NCBI RefSeq assembly: GCF_026810445.1
Contig: NZ_CP113949.1
Location: 248,001 to 312,000, forward strand
Origin: Pseudomonas sp. BSw22131
Lineage (GTDB): Bacteria; Pseudomonadota; Gammaproteobacteria; Pseudomonadales; Pseudomonadaceae
Length of the DNA stretch: 64,000 nucleotides
Direction: 5' to 3'
Positions 1-8,441 of this stretch are shown piece after piece. Both the position numbers and the translations under genes were made by a program. The notes under the pieces are model-generated. The model saw only the letters and a list, made by a program, of their open reading frames with translations. It was not told the DNA's origin and made no database searches. Position 1 is the stretch's first letter, and the number at the start of each line of letters is the position of its first letter.

Positions 1-293
1 GTGGCGAGAACATTTCCACCATCGAAGTTGAAGACGTCCTCTATCGCCATCCGGCGGTCCTGGAAGCGGCAGTGGTTGCGCGCCCGGATGACAAATGGGG
101 CGAAACACCCTGCGCGTTTATCACGCTTAAAGTCGGGCATGAGGACACGCGAGAGGCTGACGTCATTCAGTTCTGCCGTGAGCATCTGGCGGGTTTTAAG
201 CTGCCCAAAACCGTGGTGTTCGGCGAGCTGCCGAAAACCTCGACGGGCAAGATCCAGAAGTATTTGCTGCGCGATACGGCCAAGGCACTCTGA
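1..293 (+). CDS. acyl-CoA synthetase (AMP-binding enzyme), C-terminal end only
   Basis: The gene runs in from outside the window; the reading frame is the third one and ends at TGA 291-293. The visible 96 residues are the C-terminal lid domain of the ANL adenylating enzyme superfamily: [17 protein letters not shown], the WGE motif, and the terminal [14 protein letters not shown], whose lysine in TGKIQK is the catalytic lysine that activates the substrate as an acyl-adenylate. Enzymes of this kind make acyl-CoA from a carboxylic acid, ATP and CoA. The substrate cannot be judged because the binding domain is missing. The long open frame over the same bases (1-717) is a shadow. Confidence 0.9.
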   Translation, partial: GENISTIEVEDVLYRHPAVLEAAVVARPDDKWGETPCAFITLKVGHEDTREADVIQFCREHLAGFKLPKTVVFGELPKTSTGKIQKYLLRDTAKAL

Positions 294-826
294 AAAGAGC
301 GCCCCTTGGAATCACCTGCGTGGATCGTATGTTGCCCATCGCCGGAATCGGCCCACGCCGGTATGGCAACGGAGCAGGGCTGGGGACATGCCGGCTCGGC
401 TCTCAGGGTTCCCCGAGTGTCCGGAACATCCCGCTATCGTTCAGCCGCAATCAGGTGATACTGCTTGTGGACCTTGTCGTGGTCGGGCGGGGGAGGTCGA
501 TAATTCGCAGGGTTCATTGGACTGCGTAGCGTCAGGCGCGCCGGCATCCTCTTGCAACAAGGTATCGCAGGCAAAAAAATCGGCGGGTCGGCAATGCTTC
601 TCGAGAGCAGCATTGTCGAGATGGAAGGGATATGTTCTGAAAAAAGGCATCTGTGGCCTCCGGTGCAATCCCGATGGCGGGCTGATAAACAGGGGCGGAA
701 AATCAGCAGTTGATTGAACCGTTCGCCGCAATCCATTCGATTGATTGACGACTGAGGACAGCGATCAACAATCAACGGGCTGCAGCAAAGGGCTTGGGGA
801 CCTTTTGGACCCGCAGGTCTGGCTGA
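294..826. other. non-coding stretch, no gene recognised
   Basis: About 530 nt between the acyl-CoA synthetase stop and the NTF2-like gene. Short open frames cover it on both strands, but none has a credible ribosome site or recognisable protein motif. It is probably a decayed intergenic region of the island. Confidence 0.5.
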
Positions 827-1264
827 TTACAGCCGCGCTGCTTTCTGCGGTTCGCCGCCGCCCCAATACAGCCAGGTCCAATCGTCAGCATTGCGCTGAA
901 AGACTCCGGTCGCCACATATTGGACGATCGTTGGCTCTTCGTTTTCAAGCGTGTGGCCGTCGATGCGAATCTGTGCCCAGGCAATGTCTCCGCGCATCCA
1001 GGACACCACGAGACGTGGTTCCCAGCGGATGTTCAAGGTGGTCACCCAAGTCACTCCATTCTGCACTGCCTCGGCGCCCATGAAGTACTCGTCCAGGCCG
1101 GAGCCGGCGATCGCGACGTCCGGATCGGCGAAGTACTTGGCGACGTCCGAGCCAGTGGTGGAAAACCCCTGCAGAACCTTCTTGATAAACGCATTGAGAG
1201 ATTCCCGGGTTGCCGGGTCGGTAATCATGGACGGCGACTGGTATCCCGCGAGGCTGTCGATCAT
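827..1264 (-). CDS. NTF2-like / SnoaL-type small protein
   Basis: 145 residues. The pattern of an N-terminal helix pair, a central VTTLNIRWEPRLVVSW strand and a C-terminal WLYWGGG strand fits the cone-shaped alpha+beta fold of the NTF2-like superfamily (SnoaL, ketosteroid isomerase relatives). Members are small enzymes or binding proteins with very diverse substrates, so no reaction is proposed. The ATG at 1264 is preceded by a good Shine-Dalgarno (AGGAG). The gene stands alone behind a strong promoter that is overlapped by palindromic operator sites (see 1338-1406), so it is probably tightly regulated. Family-level call only. Confidence 0.6.
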   Translation of the reverse strand: MIDSLAGYQSPSMITDPATRESLNAFIKKVLQGFSTTGSDVAKYFADPDVAIAGSGLDEYFMGAEAVQNGVTWVTTLNIRWEPRLVVSWMRGDIAWAQIRIDGHTLENEEPTIVQYVATGVFQRNADDWTWLYWGGGEPQKAARL

Positions 1265-1337
1265 AAATACTCCTGATTGCTTGCGCGTTGGGTGGGTTGT
1301 CTTCGGTTGAAGATATCTGTCCGTGCGCCAGGCAATT

Positions 1338-1406
1338 CATACGCGGCGTATGTGTTTATATTATTTGGCATACGCTCCGCATGTCAAGTTGCATGCATGC
1401 CGTATG
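1338..1406 (-). promoter_or_regulatory. sigma-70 promoter embedded in three operator-like repeats
   Basis: On the minus strand TTGACA (1382-1387) and TAATAT (1358-1363) are separated by 18 nt and point to the NTF2-like gene. Three related 15-mers surround them: CATACGCGGCGTATG (1338-1352, a near-perfect dyad), CATACGCTCCGCATG (1369-1383, in the spacer) and CATGCATGCCGTATG (1392-1406). A repressor bound here would block RNA polymerase. The cognate regulator is not identified. Confidence 0.65.
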
Positions 1407-1594
1407 TCCCTGCATAAGCCGCAGCAGGGGAAGGTTGGGAGTGGGGGGGCAACGTGTTCAGAACCAGTGGAGGGTTGGACGCGAACAGTCTTGAAATGAC
1501 AAAAAAGCATCCAGCAGCTTGAACGTGAACTGCTGTGCTATGCCTTGAGTGCGATCGAACGGCAAGACGCTGGGCAACAGCCCAGCGCACGCCC

Positions 1595-1660
1595 CTCTAC
1601 ATCGAGGATATTTACAGCCGCAAGGCCATGGGTTGTGAGGTTTACGAAGGCCTTCTGCGC
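1595..1660 (+). pseudogene. IS3-family transposase fragment
   Basis: A 20-odd codon piece reading LYIEDIYSRKAMGCEVYEG, nearly identical to YLIEDIYSRKAVGWEVYD of the DDE transposase in the IS at 6447-8099. Nothing else of the element remains here. It records an earlier insertion or deletion in this part of the island. Confidence 0.6.
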
Positions 1661-1688
1661 TCAGCTAAGAAATTCAGGACATCGCTGG

Positions 1689-2114
1689 TCAGTTTTCCTC
1701 CGACACTGGCTCGTCGCCAGATGCTTCGATAAGTGCCTGAGCGCTGGCCATATTGGTTTCCAGTTCGTCCAGGGCTTCTTGGTGTTCCTCTCCCCAGCGA
1801 TAAAGCATTTCCACTGCTTCGGCGAAAGTTTTGCCAAGCGGCGTTAATGCGTATTCCACCTTGGGTGGCACCACGCTATGAACGTGGCGCGTTACCAGTC
1901 CTCGCGCCTCCACGTCGCGCAGTGTCTGCACCAGCATTTTCTTGGAAATACCGGGCAACGCCCTCTGTAATTGCCCAGTGCGACAACGTCCACCCGGCCA
2001 GCGATCGAGTGCGTGCAGCACGATACTGACCCACTTGACGGCGAATAGGCCCATGACCCTGCGTGGCGCGCAGTTGGCGTCAAACACCAAGTGAATATCA
2101 TCGATTTTCGGCAT
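1689..2114 (-). CDS. HxlR-family transcriptional regulator
   Basis: 141 residues with the HxlR winged-helix layout: a short N-terminus with a cysteine (NCAPRRVMGLFAVKW, Cys at about residue 15), a recognition segment (LPGISKKMLVQTLRDVEARGLVTR) and the wing (VEYALTPLGKTF). HxlR proteins are dimeric regulators that often respond to electrophiles or oxidants through the N-terminal Cys. It is divergent from the MFS transporter at 2227, and the 112-nt gap holds two palindromes, so it probably represses that pump and itself. The acidic tail after residue 125 is not part of the domain. Confidence 0.85.
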   Translation of the reverse strand: MPKIDDIHLVFDANCAPRRVMGLFAVKWVSIVLHALDRWPGGRCRTGQLQRALPGISKKMLVQTLRDVEARGLVTRHVHSVVPPKVEYALTPLGKTFAEAVEMLYRWGEEHQEALDELETNMASAQALIEASGDEPVSEEN

Positions 2115-2122
2115 TTTATGGT

Positions 2123-2171
2123 TACCAATTGGTATCTATGTCCCTTGATAGTACCTAATTTCCTATTAGGT
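2123..2171. promoter_or_regulatory. two palindromes, probable HxlR operators
   Basis: TACCAATTGGTA (2123-2134) is a perfect 12-bp palindrome; ACCTAAT-5-ATTAGGT (2153-2171) is a 7-bp inverted repeat. Both carry a TACC...GGTA or ACCT...AGGT core and sit between the divergent HxlR and MFS genes, where a shared regulator would act on both promoters. Confidence 0.6.
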
Positions 2172-2226
2172 TCTATGCCTATAGAGTTCTCTATCAACTT
2201 TGCACTTCAATTGAGAGGGACTTTTC

Positions 2227-3417
2227 ATGCCTGCTGCCATTTGGGCTCTGGCCATTGCTACGTTCGGCATTGGTGTCACCGAGTTCGTCATCGTCGGTTT
2301 GCTACCCGGGATCGCTGTCGAGTTCGACCTTTCCATACCCGCTGCTGCCTATATGGCGACCAGCTATGCATTGGGGGTTTTTGTAGGGGCGCCGCTGCTG
2401 ATCATTCTGGGCGCGAGGTTGCCTCAGAAAACCATGTTGGTGTCGCTCATGGGATTCTTCATCGTGGGCAATTTACTGACCGCGATTGCGCCGACCTTTG
2501 CCTGGGCCCTGACCGGTCGAGTCGTCACTTCGCTGACCCATGGCGCGTTTATCGGCATCGGCTCGATCCTCGCTTCAGAGCTAGTGGCACCTAACCGACG
2601 AACCGGCGCCATTGCCTTCATGTTCAGCGGCCTTACGCTGGCCAATCTGATCGGCACGCCCGCCGGCACCTGGCTGGGGCAGATGGTGTCCTGGCGCGCA
2701 ACCTTCCTGGCGATCACAGTGATCGGTGTCGTGGCGATGCTAGCCGTGGCATTGCTGGTGCCGAAGGGTAAGCAACACAAGGCTCCCAGTTTGCGTCACG
2801 AGTTTTCAGCTTTCATAGACGTACAAGTTTTGCTGGCGATGGGCATTACCGTGCTCGGGCCTGCCGCATTCTTCACAGCAATCACCTACATATCACCCAT
2901 GATGACGGAGTTGTCGGGCTACACCGACCACGGTGTAACCGGTGTCCTCTTTCTGTTCGGCCTGGGACTGTTCATAGGCAACTTGCTGGGCGGCAAACTG
3001 GCCGACCGCGCCTTAATGCCGTTGTTGTACGTGACCTTGGCGGGGCAGGCGCTGGTGCTGTTCGCGTTTTTCTTCGTCGTGGAAAGCCGCGTTGCGTCGG
3101 CTTTGTGTGTGTTCCTGATGGCCGGATTCGGCTTTGCCAGTGTGTCGCCGATTCAGCGTCTGGTGATGGACAAGGCGCGTGCCGCTGGGGCGCCCAACCT
3201 CGCGGCGTCCGTGAACATTGGGTTGTTCAATCTAGGCAACGCGATCGGCGCCTGGCTGGGCGGTTGGGTGATCGCCCAAGGCTTCGGTTATGCAGCGCCG
3301 AATTGGGTAGGCGGGATTCTGTCAACCTGTGCATTGCTGCTGGCGTTGGCTTCAGGCTGGTTCACCGTTGCTCATCTTGCCAAGCGCAAGGGAGGCCTTA
3401 CGCCTTCTGCGGGTTGA
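2227..3417 (+). CDS. MFS transporter, DHA1-type sugar/drug efflux family
   Basis: 396 residues with 12 hydrophobic segments. The N-terminus (FGIGVTEFVIVGLLPGIAVEF) and the TPAGTWLGQ-like motif in helix 5 (GTPAGTWLGQMVSWR) are typical of the AraJ / arabinose-efflux branch of drug:H+ antiporter family 1 in the inner membrane. These export sugars, drugs or small metabolites by proton antiport; the substrate is unknown. The ATG follows GAGAGGGA. The divergent HxlR regulator probably controls it. Confidence 0.85.
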   Translation: MPAAIWALAIATFGIGVTEFVIVGLLPGIAVEFDLSIPAAAYMATSYALGVFVGAPLLIILGARLPQKTMLVSLMGFFIVGNLLTAIAPTFAWALTGRVVTSLTHGAFIGIGSILASELVAPNRRTGAIAFMFSGLTLANLIGTPAGTWLGQMVSWRATFLAITVIGVVAMLAVALLVPKGKQHKAPSLRHEFSAFIDVQVLLAMGITVLGPAAFFTAITYISPMMTELSGYTDHGVTGVLFLFGLGLFIGNLLGGKLADRALMPLLYVTLAGQALVLFAFFFVVESRVASALCVFLMAGFGFASVSPIQRLVMDKARAAGAPNLAASVNIGLFNLGNAIGAWLGGWVIAQGFGYAAPNWVGGILSTCALLLALASGWFTVAHLAKRKGGLTPSAG

Positions 3418-3542
3418 GCAAACAAATAAGCGAACCATCGTTAGTAAAAGCGTGCGTCGAGTCCCGACCAATATTGTTCATGCGCCGGAACCAGCGCTGG
3501 ACGCTATATTCGGAATTGGTTTCGACATGGTGCAAAGTACGA

Positions 3543-4172
3543 TCAACCAATAGCCGGACGATCGATACATGACGCATCCCATAAAGTCATGATTTGCGTC
3601 ACGGCATCGTCTATTTGTTTGAGTGGCACACCGTCTCGGGCCAGTACCGAAACTCCCAGAAGAAAGCTGTCAAACACCGTGGCCAATGCCTCGGGCACAA
3701 CCGTTGGTCGCAGCTCCCCGTATGCGATAGCGCGTTCGACACACGCCACGATCCCTGCACGGTTCAAGGATCTTGCGTCAGCCAGCGGCTGGGAGATGGC
3801 TTTGCTTTCATCCGTGCAGGCACTCAGAAGACCCAGCGCCACTAGGCATCCTGTCGGGTGGTCGGGCTCACACTGCATTTTCGCGGAGCGCCGCAGCGTG
3901 AGTTCGATCGACTCTCTCGGGGGGAACGTGGTGTCAAACAGGCTATCGGTCACCCGTCCGTGGGTGTTCAGATAACGTTCCATCACTTCATTGAACAGCG
4001 CCTGCTTTGAGCCGAATGCAGCGTAGAAGCTGGGTGCGGTGATGCCGCCGCCGATATTTGCCTTGAGCTGGCTGAGTGATGTTGCGTCATAGCCGTGCTC
4101 CCAGAACAAATGCATCGCCTGAGTAATCGCCACGCTACGGTCAAAGGTGCGTGGACGTCCCATCTGTGCCAT
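3543..4172 (-). CDS. TetR/AcrR-family regulator
   Basis: 209 residues. The N-terminal HTH is clear: GRPRTFDRSVAITQAMHLFW, then TSLSQLKANIGGGITAPSFYAAFGSKQALF, followed by a helical ligand domain with the MQCEPDHPTGCLV segment common in this subgroup. The start at 4172 is chosen because AAGGAGG lies 5 nt upstream; an in-frame codon further upstream (4193) would put the ribosome site inside the gene. It is divergent from the MFS gene at 4280 with a perfect palindrome between them, so it most likely represses that pump. Confidence 0.9.
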   Translation of the reverse strand: MAQMGRPRTFDRSVAITQAMHLFWEHGYDATSLSQLKANIGGGITAPSFYAAFGSKQALFNEVMERYLNTHGRVTDSLFDTTFPPRESIELTLRRSAKMQCEPDHPTGCLVALGLLSACTDESKAISQPLADARSLNRAGIVACVERAIAYGELRPTVVPEALATVFDSFLLGVSVLARDGVPLKQIDDAVTQIMTLWDASCIDRPAIG

Positions 4173-4248
4173 ATGAACCTCCTTTTCGATCACTTAAATA
4201 CTAATCGATATATAAGTCGTTGACTAGATCGCGGTATAGCCCCCATAT

Positions 4249-4264
4249 TATACCGATCGGTATA
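4249..4264. promoter_or_regulatory. perfect 16-bp palindrome, probable TetR operator
   Basis: TATACCGATCGGTATA lies 15 nt upstream of the MFS start at 4280, overlapping a -10-like TATTAT (4246-4251) and just downstream of TTGACT (4220-4225). A bound TetR dimer would block this promoter. Confidence 0.65.
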
Positions 4265-4279
4265 TATGTGAGGTGGCAA

Positions 4280-5485
4280 ATGACTACAGATGAGCGACAG
4301 GGCGGAAAGCTTCCGCTTGGGGCCTTACTTGCACTGGCGATGACGGGTTTCATTTGCATTGTCACCGAGACCTTGCCAGCGGGCTTGCTGCCCGAAATTG
4401 GCAGTGGCCTGGGTGTCTCTGCGTCTCTGGCCGGACAGATGGTGACTGTCTATGCGTTGGGGTCGTTGCTGGCGGCAATCCCGCTGACCATTGCCACGCA
4501 AAGCTGGCGCCGAAGGACGGTACTGCTGCTGACGATTGTCGGCTTCCTGGTATTCAACACCCTCACAGCGCTGTCTTCCGATTACTGGCTGACGCTGATC
4601 GCACGGTTTTTCGCCGGGGTTTCAGCGGGGCTGGCCTGGAGCCTTATCACGGGCTATGCACGGCGCATGGTCGCCCCTCATTTGCAGGGGCGCGCATTGG
4701 CGGTGGCTATGGTGGGTACGCCCATCGCGTTGTCGTTGGGTGTGCCGATGGGAACCTGGCTGGGTGGATTCATGGGCTGGCGCATGGCCTTTGGGTTGAT
4801 GTCCGGCATGACCCTGGTGTTGATCGTTTGGGTGCTGATCAAAGTGCCAGATTACCCAGGCCAATCATCCTCACAGCGCATGCCGTTACGTCAGGTGTTT
4901 TTCACCCCAGGCGTCCGCTCGGTATTGGCTGTCGTCTTCACCTGGATGCTGGCCCACAACATTCTTTACACCTATGTCGCGCCCTTCGTTTCCAAGGCTG
5001 GGCTGAACAGTGACGTCGATTTGGTATTGCTCACATTCGGTGTCGCGGCGCTGGCGAGTATCTGGCTCACGGGCCGACTGGTAGACCGGCACCTGCGGAC
5101 AACCGTGCTGGCCAGCCTTGCGACATTCGCAGCGGTTTCGATTTTCCTTGGAGTGTTCTCAAGCTCCGCCGCCGCCATTTACGTGGGTGTCTTCATTTGG
5201 GGGCTGACCTTTGGTGGCGCGGCCACCCTGCTGCAAACAGCACTCGCCGACGCCGCAGGTAAGGGCTCTGACGTTGCGCTCTCCATGAACGTAGTGGTCT
5301 GGAACAGCGCTATTGCCGGCGGTGGACTGCTGGGTGGCGTGTTACTCGGCCAATGGGGAACGAGTGCATTTGCTGGCGTGTTGCTGGCGTTGCTATTGAT
5401 CAGCCTGGCCATTGCATTTCGGGCACGGGCGCATGGTTTTCCCCAAGGTCAACGGCACACCACCCAGGAGATCCACGGTCATTGA
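4280..5485 (+). CDS. MFS transporter, DHA1 family (second pump)
   Basis: 401 residues, 12 predicted membrane helices. It shares the DHA1 signature with the pump at 2227 (ETLPAGLLPEI, GSLLAAIPLTIATQSWRRR, GVPMGTWLGGFMGWR) but is clearly a different protein. The start at 4280 has GAGGTGG eight nt upstream; the longer open frame from 4220 would begin in the promoter. Regulated, by inference, by the divergent TetR gene. Export substrate unknown. Confidence 0.87.
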   Translation: MTTDERQGGKLPLGALLALAMTGFICIVTETLPAGLLPEIGSGLGVSASLAGQMVTVYALGSLLAAIPLTIATQSWRRRTVLLLTIVGFLVFNTLTALSSDYWLTLIARFFAGVSAGLAWSLITGYARRMVAPHLQGRALAVAMVGTPIALSLGVPMGTWLGGFMGWRMAFGLMSGMTLVLIVWVLIKVPDYPGQSSSQRMPLRQVFFTPGVRSVLAVVFTWMLAHNILYTYVAPFVSKAGLNSDVDLVLLTFGVAALASIWLTGRLVDRHLRTTVLASLATFAAVSIFLGVFSSSAAAIYVGVFIWGLTFGGAATLLQTALADAAGKGSDVALSMNVVVWNSAIAGGGLLGGVLLGQWGTSAFAGVLLALLLISLAIAFRARAHGFPQGQRHTTQEIHGH

Positions 5486-6476
5486 TCTGGGGATAGCACG
5501 CCTTCGCATAGTCGTAATTTTCAGCCATAACTCGATGGAGAAATAAAATGAAAAAGCGCATTAGATTGGCCCTCGCCGCAGTCGCAATCACCCTGGCTTT
5601 ACCATGCGTGGCTCAAGCGGCAGAGTTTCCTGTTCCAGCGGGATTCAAGAGTGAATTCAAAACCGTAGACGGCGTCAGGCTCCACTATGTGAAGGGCGGT
5701 TCCGGGCCTTTGGTTTACCTGGTCCACGGATTTGGTCAAGCCTGGTATGAGTGGCACAGCTTGATGCCCGAACTTGCGAAGACTCACACCGTCGTTGCGG
5801 TGGATTTACCGGGCCTGGGCGAGTCGGAACCGCCCAAGACCAGTTACACCGGCACTGACGTCTCGAAATATCTGTTCGCCCTAGCGACACAGCTAAGCGG
5901 CAACCAGCCGTTTGACTTGGTTGCGCATGACATCGGTATCTGGAACACCTATCCCATGGCAGTAACCCACCAAAGCCAGATAAAGAAACTGGTCTACATG
6001 GAGGCACCGATTCCCGACAAGCGCATCTACGATTTCCCGGCATTCTCACCACAGGGTGAGTCACTGGTCTGGCATTTTAGCTTCTTCGCCACTGGCGACC
6101 AGTTGGCCGAAAAGTTGATCACAGGGCATGAAAAGCTGTTCCTCTCGCACTTCATCAAAGAACACGCGACCAACAAGGATGTCTTCACGCCTGAGCTGCT
6201 CGATCTGTACGCCAAGTCATACGCCAAGCCCAGTACGCTGAACGCGTCGTTCGAATACTACCGAGCGCTTAACCAATCGGTCGCTGAAAACGTCGAGCTG
6301 TCAAAGACTCCACTGAACATGCCTGTGCTGGCAATCGGCGGTGGAGGGCACGGTGGAATGGGGCAGTTTCAAGTGGATCAAATGAAAGAGTACGCGACCA
6401 ATGTAGAAGGCCAAGTCTTGCCTAATTGTGGGCACTGGTCGGCGTTTTTCAAGGTAGTTGTCGCGTCACCGTCTAA

Positions 6477-7501
6477 CTATGCTGCTCTTTTCTCGACCTG
6501 TTGCTCTCGATCCGGATTCAGCAGCACGGTGCCAATCGGCTTCCAGTTACGCGTCCGACCTGACCAACGCTCCGGTTTGTTTTCCTTCGCTCGTTCGTAC
6601 AGCTCATGTCGCTGGGCCAAGACCTGATGATCCAGTCCTCGATGCCGCTCAGCCGGTGTGACGAACCGGATGCGGCTATGTCGGTGCTCGTTGTTGTACC
6701 AGCGCATAAAACCCCTCACCCAAGCCCGAGCAGCATCCAAACTGGCAAAACCATCCTGCGGCCATTGCGGGCAGTATTTCAGGGTTCTAAACAGCGACTC
6801 CGAGTACGGATTGTCGTTGCTGACACGCGGTCGGCCACGTGACGGGTGATGCCCAGGTCGTACATTTTGCTCAGCAGTGTCACCGACTTCATCGGTGCAC
6901 CGTTGTCCGAGTGCAGCACCAGCGGTTCGCGTAAACACTGCTCGCCTATCACGCTGCGTTGCAGCAGTGCGGCGGCTTTCTCGCCGCTCTCCACGTCGTA
7001 GACCTCCCAGCCCACGGCCTTGCGGCTGTAAATATCCTCGATCAGATAGAGGTAGTAATACTTGCCGCGTACCGGCGACGGCAGATACGTGATGTCCCAC
7101 GACCACACCTGATTGGGTGCGTTGGCTGCGTGTGTTGTCGGTGCTGCGTGTCTTCTGGGCCGCAGGCTACGGCCTCGATGTTGCTGCTGGCCCGCTGCGC
7201 GCAAGACGCGATAAAACGTCGACTCCGACGCCAGATAACAGGCTTGGTCGGCCAGTCGCGGCACGATCTGGCTTGGCGGCAAGTGGGCATACTGCGGGCT
7301 GTTACACAGCGTCACAATGGCCTGTCGCTCTGCCTCGGTCAGCGCATTTCGTGGCGTTGGCCGTGTGACCGTCGTACGGGCGTCGGTCTGGATAGCGTCT
7401 GTTTGAGTCCACCGTTGCAAGGTGCGCAGCGACAGACCAACTTCCCGACAGGCCCTGATTTTTCTGGCTCCCGCCGCGACCGCTTCGCCCAGCCAGGCCA
7501 C
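6477..7501 (-). pseudogene. IS3-family transposase orfB (DDE), frameshifted
   Basis: The protein reads through an HTH-21-like segment (FYRVLRAAGQQQHRGRS), the first catalytic Asp (WSWDITYLPSP) and second Asp (LVLHSDNGAPMKS), then breaks near 6844. The rest continues in another frame from SRGRPRVSNDNPYSESLF, which holds the catalytic Glu and the WYNNEHRHSRI motif. The break is in a run of G (C on the coding strand): one more C would restore GITPSRGRPRVSN. So this is a one-base deletion or a sequencing error; as read, the transposase is inactive. Confidence 0.8.
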
Positions 7502-7527
7502 GAGTAACTGCCGCTCTGGCAGAGACG

Positions 7528-8031
7528 TTAGTTGGCCTCGTCGTCGGTCGTTCCCCAGTAGTCGTTGAGCTTTTTTCGCAGCACCAATAACGCGGCTGTT
7601 TCAGCGAGCGCCTTGTCTTTGCGGCGCAGTTCGCGCTCAAGTTCCTGGATGCGTTTCTTGTCTTTGCGCGCCTGGTCTCGTTCTTCTTTTTGCAGGGCCT
7701 TTTCCGATTTCTGGCCGGTGATGAAGGCTTGTCGCCAGGCCGTGATTTGCTCGGGGTAAAGGCCTTTGCGGCGGCAGTATTCACCCAGGTCGATCTCGGA
7801 CAAACCGGCGGCTTCAAGCACGACAGCAAACTTGGTTTCGGCTGACCAGTTCTCGGTCAACGGCTTGTTTTCGGACACTGCACTTCCTTCAGAACTGAGC
7901 TGTTTGCGCCAGTTGGACAAAGACATTTCGCTGACCCCTTCGCGCCGGGAAACCTCGGCCATCGACAGGTTCAGCGGGTGAAGCAGCATCTTGAGTAATG
8001 CGGCTCTGCGTTCAGGTGAATAGTACGGCAC
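7528..8031 (-). CDS. IS3-family transposase orfA
   Basis: About 167 residues from a GTG at 8031 (AAAGAGA upstream): a helix-turn-helix (LSMAEVSRREGVSEMSLSNW), a second HTH-like block (GEYCRRKGLYPEQITAWR) and a C-terminal coiled coil rich in K, E, R (KEERDQARKDKKRIQELERE). This is the DNA-binding partner of orfB in IS3 elements of the two-HTH type. It ends just before orfB, as is usual when the two are joined by ribosomal frameshifting. Confidence 0.75.
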   Translation of the reverse strand: MPYYSPERRAALLKMLLHPLNLSMAEVSRREGVSEMSLSNWRKQLSSEGSAVSENKPLTENWSAETKFAVVLEAAGLSEIDLGEYCRRKGLYPEQITAWRQAFITGQKSEKALQKEERDQARKDKKRIQELERELRRKDKALAETAALLVLRKKLNDYWGTTDDEAN

Positions 8032-8169
8032 GACCAGTCTCTTTCCGCCCCCGATATACTTTTTTAGGAAAAACCGGAGAGGCGACAACTATCCTGACAC
8101 CGGGGGTGGTTGCCGGAGGAATGCTCCGCTGAATTGAATCCTCTGGTGGTCAAATTCTTGAATAACTGA

Positions 8170-8441
8170 CGGATATTCTTGATGTGTGAGGTGGCTGCTA
8201 TTTGAAACGCGGCGGCCACCGATGTGAGCTGAGTCCGGGATTTCGCCAATGTCGGCTTTTGGTCGCTTTCAGTTGGTCGCCACAGTCAGAAAACGGCCAA
8301 TTCCTGACTCTCAAGACTGAACGAAATCCACAACCCATTGCAGTCATTCGCGAAAAATAGCAATCGACCAGAAGCGGACTTACAGAACATGGCCGATTGT
8401 TGATGGTTGCCATTGCCTGGGCCCGCTTGGAGATTCACGAC
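8170..8441. other. non-coding stretch with decayed repeat
   Basis: No gene seen. It contains a degenerate form (GTCGGCTTTTGGTCGC near 8240) of the TTTTGGCCGA repeat that also occurs at 23.6 kb and 27.5 kb. Confidence 0.4.

Larger units (their letters stand above)
6447..8099 (-). mobile_element. IS3-family insertion sequence
   Basis: About 1.65 kb with orfA and orfB on the minus strand. Probable terminal inverted repeats: the right end read inward TGTCAGGATAGTTGTCGC (from 8099) and the left end TTTCAAGGTAGTTGTCGC (from 6447) match at 15 of 18 positions. No clear target duplication is visible; a few bases on each side do not match the expected host gene, suggesting a small rearrangement on insertion. 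It interrupts the hydrolase gene and is itself damaged (orfB frameshift). Confidence 0.75.
5548..8169 (+). pseudogene. secreted alpha/beta hydrolase split by an IS3-family element
   Basis: The 5' part (5548 to about 6440) encodes a Sec signal peptide ([17 protein letters not shown]...AQA), then an alpha/beta hydrolase fold of the epoxide-hydrolase/haloalkane-dehalogenase type: oxyanion [14 protein letters not shown], and VAHDIGIW with Asp as nucleophile. The catalytic His is in the final CGHW motif. Right after this an IS enters. The gene's tail resumes beyond it at 8107-8169 as WLPEECSAEL...FLNN followed by TGA, in the expected place after GHW. The product is therefore cut at its last 20 residues and replaced by IS-encoded residues; activity is doubtful. 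Confidence 0.8.

Noticed and set aside
1..717. Long open frame over the acyl-CoA synthetase end
   Set aside because: Composition and frame show it is a shadow; the true frame ends at 293.
3570..3600. ATAAAGTC near 3584 as a left TnsB site
   Set aside because: Inside the TetR coding sequence, single copy, match of only 8 bases; no terminus nearby.
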